Positions 5,659 to 7,674 of a stretch of 7,674 nucleotides of DNA are shown here, one piece after another. Source of the DNA: an uncultured Johnsonella sp. (lineage in GTDB: Bacteria > Bacillota > Clostridia > Lachnospirales > Lachnospiraceae); assembly GCA_905373785.1 (NCBI GenBank), contig CAJPUK010000101.1:1-7674 (forward strand), read 5' to 3'. Every line of letters starts with the position of its first letter. Within the stretch, counting starts at the first letter, position 1. The notes beneath the pieces were generated by a model. That model did not search any database. It was not told the origin of the DNA and saw only the letters and a program-made list of their open reading frames with translations. The translations under genes and the position numbers were made by a program.

Positions 5659-6873
5659 TTACATGGCGGATTTAAAATCAGTCTGCACGCTACCTATCCT
5701 CATATACACCGATGACTGAAAATATCCGTCTTTGTCTTCAAACTTTGCATCCCCGCAGTATTTTCTTACAACGGACTGAACGGAAGAAAGACCGATGCCG
5801 AATCCCTCTCTTTTTGTAGAGCGAAATCTGCCGTCCACAGAGAGAAAGTTTCCGTCATAAGAGTTGTCCATGGTGATAATAAGCATATCATAGCTTATAT
5901 CACTGCCGATTCTTATAAATCTTTTCTCTTTATCTATTTTCATGCAGGCTTCGATCGCATTTTCAAGCAGATTTCCGAAAATGATTGCAAGGTCGCTATT
6001 TAGAGGAGTCTTTCTCATTTCCGGCACAATAAGTTTTGCATGAAATTCTATTTGTTCTCCCCTGCATATTTCTGCATAGTGAGAAAGTATGGCACTTACC
6101 GCTTTGTTTTCGCAATAGCTGATATGGGCGGTAGGTATATTTTTGCTTAAAGTATCAAGATAGTCACTGAGCTTTTCGTTTCCATTTTCAGCCAGTTCTC
6201 TTATCGCAATCAGGTGATGATGTAAATCGTGCCTTTGTTTTTTCAGCACATCCTCGTTTCTGGCAATCAGCTCATTATACTTTCTTTGTTCATCAATTTG
6301 TATTTCCATAAGCCCTATCTCAAAAGCGAGCCTTTCATTTTGTTTACGCAAGCTTTCAAAATCTTTGATATAAAAACCTGTTGTAAAGCTCATCATCAAA
6401 ATAAAGATAATTACTCCGTCTTGAAAAATAGACGAGAACTGATAAGTAAACTTAAAATAATAATTTGCCACCTCAATCAGCGATGCAAAAGTTAAAATTA
6501 CTATCGGTATGACAAAACGCTTTGCCTGTAAGTTATCCCTCTTAACGGCTTCATATACGGTCAGAAGTGAAAGAATACACAAAGAGCAGGTCGTCATAAA
6601 GTGGAAAGCATACATACTGCTTGACAGAGGATATATTCCGAAAAACTGCAAAGTCAAGGCGACAATTACCGAAGCGGTTAAAAAGGAAGACAGGAAAGAT
6701 AAAGGCTTCGGATTTTTGAAACCGATCGATACATCAGCAAGCTGCATAAGCGGAATGCAAACGGTAAAAAGTCCTATAAAAGCAAACAGATACAGCAAAG
6801 TCGGATTTTTAATTATCAGTGCCGTCAAATTACACTCTCCGAATCCCCACAAACCCGAAACAAGCGAAAACAT
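5659..6873 (-). CDS. Sensor histidine kinase, C-terminal part (membrane segments plus GHKL kinase) of a frameshifted gene
   Basis: This 404-residue frame carries the signalling half of a membrane sensor kinase that would phosphorylate the adjacent LytTR regulator. Hydrophobic segments at about 24-47, 57-83, 87-108, 119-140 and 149-168 are membrane spans. A coiled-coil linker follows at about 170-212. The H-box RHDLHHH (214-220) has H215 as likely phosphoacceptor. The GHKL ATPase domain has an N-box FGNLLENAIEA (299-309), DNSYDG (336-341) and GFGIGL (357-362). All key residues are intact, so the kinase core looks functional. The ATG at 6873 has no ribosome site and is probably internal. In the same frame the coding character continues upstream (DIFWLG) until it meets the end of the N-terminal ORF, which it overlaps by 49 bases. 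The intact protein would be 615 residues. As it stands, this part lacks the signal sequence and the extracellular sensor. Confidence 0.85.
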   Translation of the reverse strand: MFSLVSGLWGFGECNLTALIIKNPTLLYLFAFIGLFTVCIPLMQLADVSIGFKNPKPLSFLSSFLTASVIVALTLQFFGIYPLSSSMYAFHFMTTCSLCILSLLTVYEAVKRDNLQAKRFVIPIVILTFASLIEVANYYFKFTYQFSSIFQDGVIIFILMMSFTTGFYIKDFESLRKQNERLAFEIGLMEIQIDEQRKYNELIARNEDVLKKQRHDLHHHLIAIRELAENGNEKLSDYLDTLSKNIPTAHISYCENKAVSAILSHYAEICRGEQIEFHAKLIVPEMRKTPLNSDLAIIFGNLLENAIEACMKIDKEKRFIRIGSDISYDMLIITMDNSYDGNFLSVDGRFRSTKREGFGIGLSSVQSVVRKYCGDAKFEDKDGYFQSSVYMRIGSVQTDFKSAM

Positions 6874-7505
6874 ACCGAGCCAAAAAATATCTCACTGACT
6901 CTCTTTTCAAAGAAAAGCATCATCAGTGCTACGATAGCAAGGAACACTCCCGCTGCAAGCTGAACAATCGAAAAAATAAAAGGTACTTTGTAAGTTGCTA
7001 CATATTCATTGAATATAGACTTGAACGGAGCCATCATAGGCGGGTACACCGTCATGGAGCTGCGAGTGGCAGGAGATAAAAACTCCATTTTAAACTCGAC
7101 TTCCCTATCATAAACAGACGGTTTAATCAAAAAAATTTCCGTAGCGGGATCAAGCATAAAGTTCGGATAAGTTTCCCTTTTGCCGAGCTCATAAATTAAT
7201 ACTCCGTCAGTATAAACCTTTACAGGTGCGTAGGCGGTTTTGACACAGAACATATCATTGTTCTTCACAGTGACACGGGCTGTAACGGTAACAGGAATCC
7301 GTGGCTTTAAGTTCCTTAAGTCATAAGGGAGTGTGACGGACTCCGGCGCCTGTGTGCCTACACTTACCTTAACATCTCTGATATACAAAGCTTTCGGTAA
7401 TTTCTCCTGATGCATGCTGTAGCCGAAAGACGAAAAGATGATAGTAAAAGATATCAAAGCTAAAGTAATTTGTAAAGCAATAAAAATTTTCAAACTTCTT
7501 TTCAT
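6825..7505 (-). CDS. Sensor histidine kinase, N-terminal part (signal anchor and extracellular sensor) of a frameshifted gene
   Basis: The frame has 226 residues. Residues 6-28 form a signal anchor. About 30-170 form a beta-rich extracytoplasmic domain with a DGVLIYELG-type turn (about 101-108), resembling the 7TMR-DISM-like sensors of clostridial GHKL kinases. About 173-199 is a membrane span, and FEKRVSEIFF (199-208) then enters the next span. After F208 the reading leaves the true frame: the last 18 residues are frameshift-derived. The start is firm, since GAGGAGG (plus-strand 7514-7520) lies eight bases upstream inside the regulator gene, and the ATG overlaps that gene's TGA as ATGA. On its own the product would be a membrane-anchored sensor domain without a kinase. 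The ligand is unknown. Confidence 0.8.
   Translation of the reverse strand: MKRSLKIFIALQITLALISFTIIFSSFGYSMHQEKLPKALYIRDVKVSVGTQAPESVTLPYDLRNLKPRIPVTVTARVTVKNNDMFCVKTAYAPVKVYTDGVLIYELGKRETYPNFMLDPATEIFLIKPSVYDREVEFKMEFLSPATRSSMTVYPPMMAPFKSIFNEYVATYKVPFIFSIVQLAAGVFLAIVALMMLFFEKRVSEIFFGSVCFRLFRVCGDSESVI
6882..6887 (-). other. Frameshift site in the sensor kinase gene (run of six A/T)
   Basis: On the minus strand the N-terminal frame reads ATA TTT TTT GGC here. With one more T it reads ATA TTT TTT TGG CTC GGT ATG, joining SEIFF to WLGMFSLVSGLWGFGE without a break. This is the hydrophobic, Gly/Trp-containing pattern expected at the second membrane segment. The event is a one-base loss in a homopolymer. 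It could be a real mutation, phase variation or a sequencing error. Confidence 0.85.
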
Positions 7506-7674
7506 TTCAAAAGCCTCCTCGTACGATCAAACAGAAAATCCTCCAGAGCCTTTTTCGCTTTCGTCAAAAATTCCCTGCGAATAGGAATAATTGTCTTATT
7601 TTCCATCACAAAAGAGCGTAGCTCCATATCTATATACATCACATAAGAAAGATTTACCGCAAAACTTTTGTGTG
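7502..7674 (-). CDS. LytTR-family response regulator, C-terminal 56 residues (runs off the right edge)
   Basis: This is my own translation of the edge fragment on the minus strand; it starts outside the window and ends in TGA at 7504-7502. The residues read HKSFAVNLSYVMYIDMELRS, then FVMENKTIIPIRREFLTKAK, then a KKALEDFLFDR tail. This is the end of a LytTR DNA-binding domain: the 'x-V-x-L-x-x-V-x-Y-I' strand, the 'I-P-I-x-R' strand, and the closing helix. Such regulators carry an N-terminal receiver domain, here outside the window, and are phosphorylated by GHKL kinases like the one encoded next. The stop overlaps the kinase start (ATGA), indicating one operon with coupled translation. The assignment rests on a short fragment but fits the neighbour well. 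Confidence 0.75.
   Translation of the reverse strand, partial: HKSFAVNLSYVMYIDMELRSFVMENKTIIPIRREFLTKAKKALEDFLFDRTRRLLK

Noticed and set aside
6871..6887. Programmed -1 ribosomal frameshifting in the kinase gene
   Set aside because: The in-frame heptamer is A TTT TTT, not an ideal X XXY YYZ slippery site. Six T is short for transcriptional slippage, and I see no stimulatory hairpin or upstream Shine-Dalgarno at the usual distance. Mutation or sequence error is simpler.
6229..7079. Three plus-strand ORFs (6229-6495, 6509-6898, 6819-7079) opposite the kinase
   Set aside because: Each lies antisense to kinase coding sequence with conserved motifs or membrane segments, and lacks a ribosome site.

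Overview
The window looks like chromosomal DNA from a low-to-mid GC Firmicute of class Clostridia, most plausibly a Lachnospiraceae-type anaerobe. This rests on strong AGGAGG ribosome sites, AT-rich intergenic DNA, a Clostridium beijerinckii-type NADP secondary alcohol dehydrogenase, a clostridial variant guanylate kinase, and a LytTR regulator paired with a GHKL kinase. The taxonomic placement is an inference from these protein types.

Left part (1-1053). The 5' portion of a guanylate-kinase-like gene leaves the window on the minus strand. It is followed by about 560 bp of AT-rich DNA. That DNA carries its promoter, a MITE-like inverted-repeat element (624-809) and, further right, the promoter of the next operon, which reads on the plus strand.

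Middle part (1054-5460, plus strand). There are two two-gene operons. The first is a zinc-dependent NADP(H) secondary alcohol dehydrogenase, followed after one base by a CobW/COG0523 metal-chaperone-type GTPase. A plausible reading is that the GTPase serves zinc supply to the enzyme. This operon ends in a terminator that partly lies inside the GTPase coding sequence. The end of the gene and the terminator are then present again in a 42-bp near-copy exactly 90 bp downstream. The second operon is a beta-propeller lactonase (6-phosphogluconolactonase family) abutting chorismate synthase (aroC), closed by a strong GC-rich terminator. The first gene of each operon and the guanylate kinase gene are all preceded by the same extended -10 sequence, TATATGCTAT followed by three variable bases.

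Right part (5461-7674, minus strand). A two-component system lies here: the C-terminal end of a LytTR response regulator, overlapping by ATGA the start of a multi-pass sensor kinase with a GHKL ATPase domain. The kinase gene is broken by a single-base frameshift at a run of six A (plus strand), so it reads as two overlapping ORFs. Adding one base would restore a 615-residue kinase. No phage, CRISPR, rRNA or tRNA genes were found. The most unusual items are the split kinase, the duplicated gene-end/terminator, the inverted-repeat element and the enzyme-plus-metallochaperone operon.
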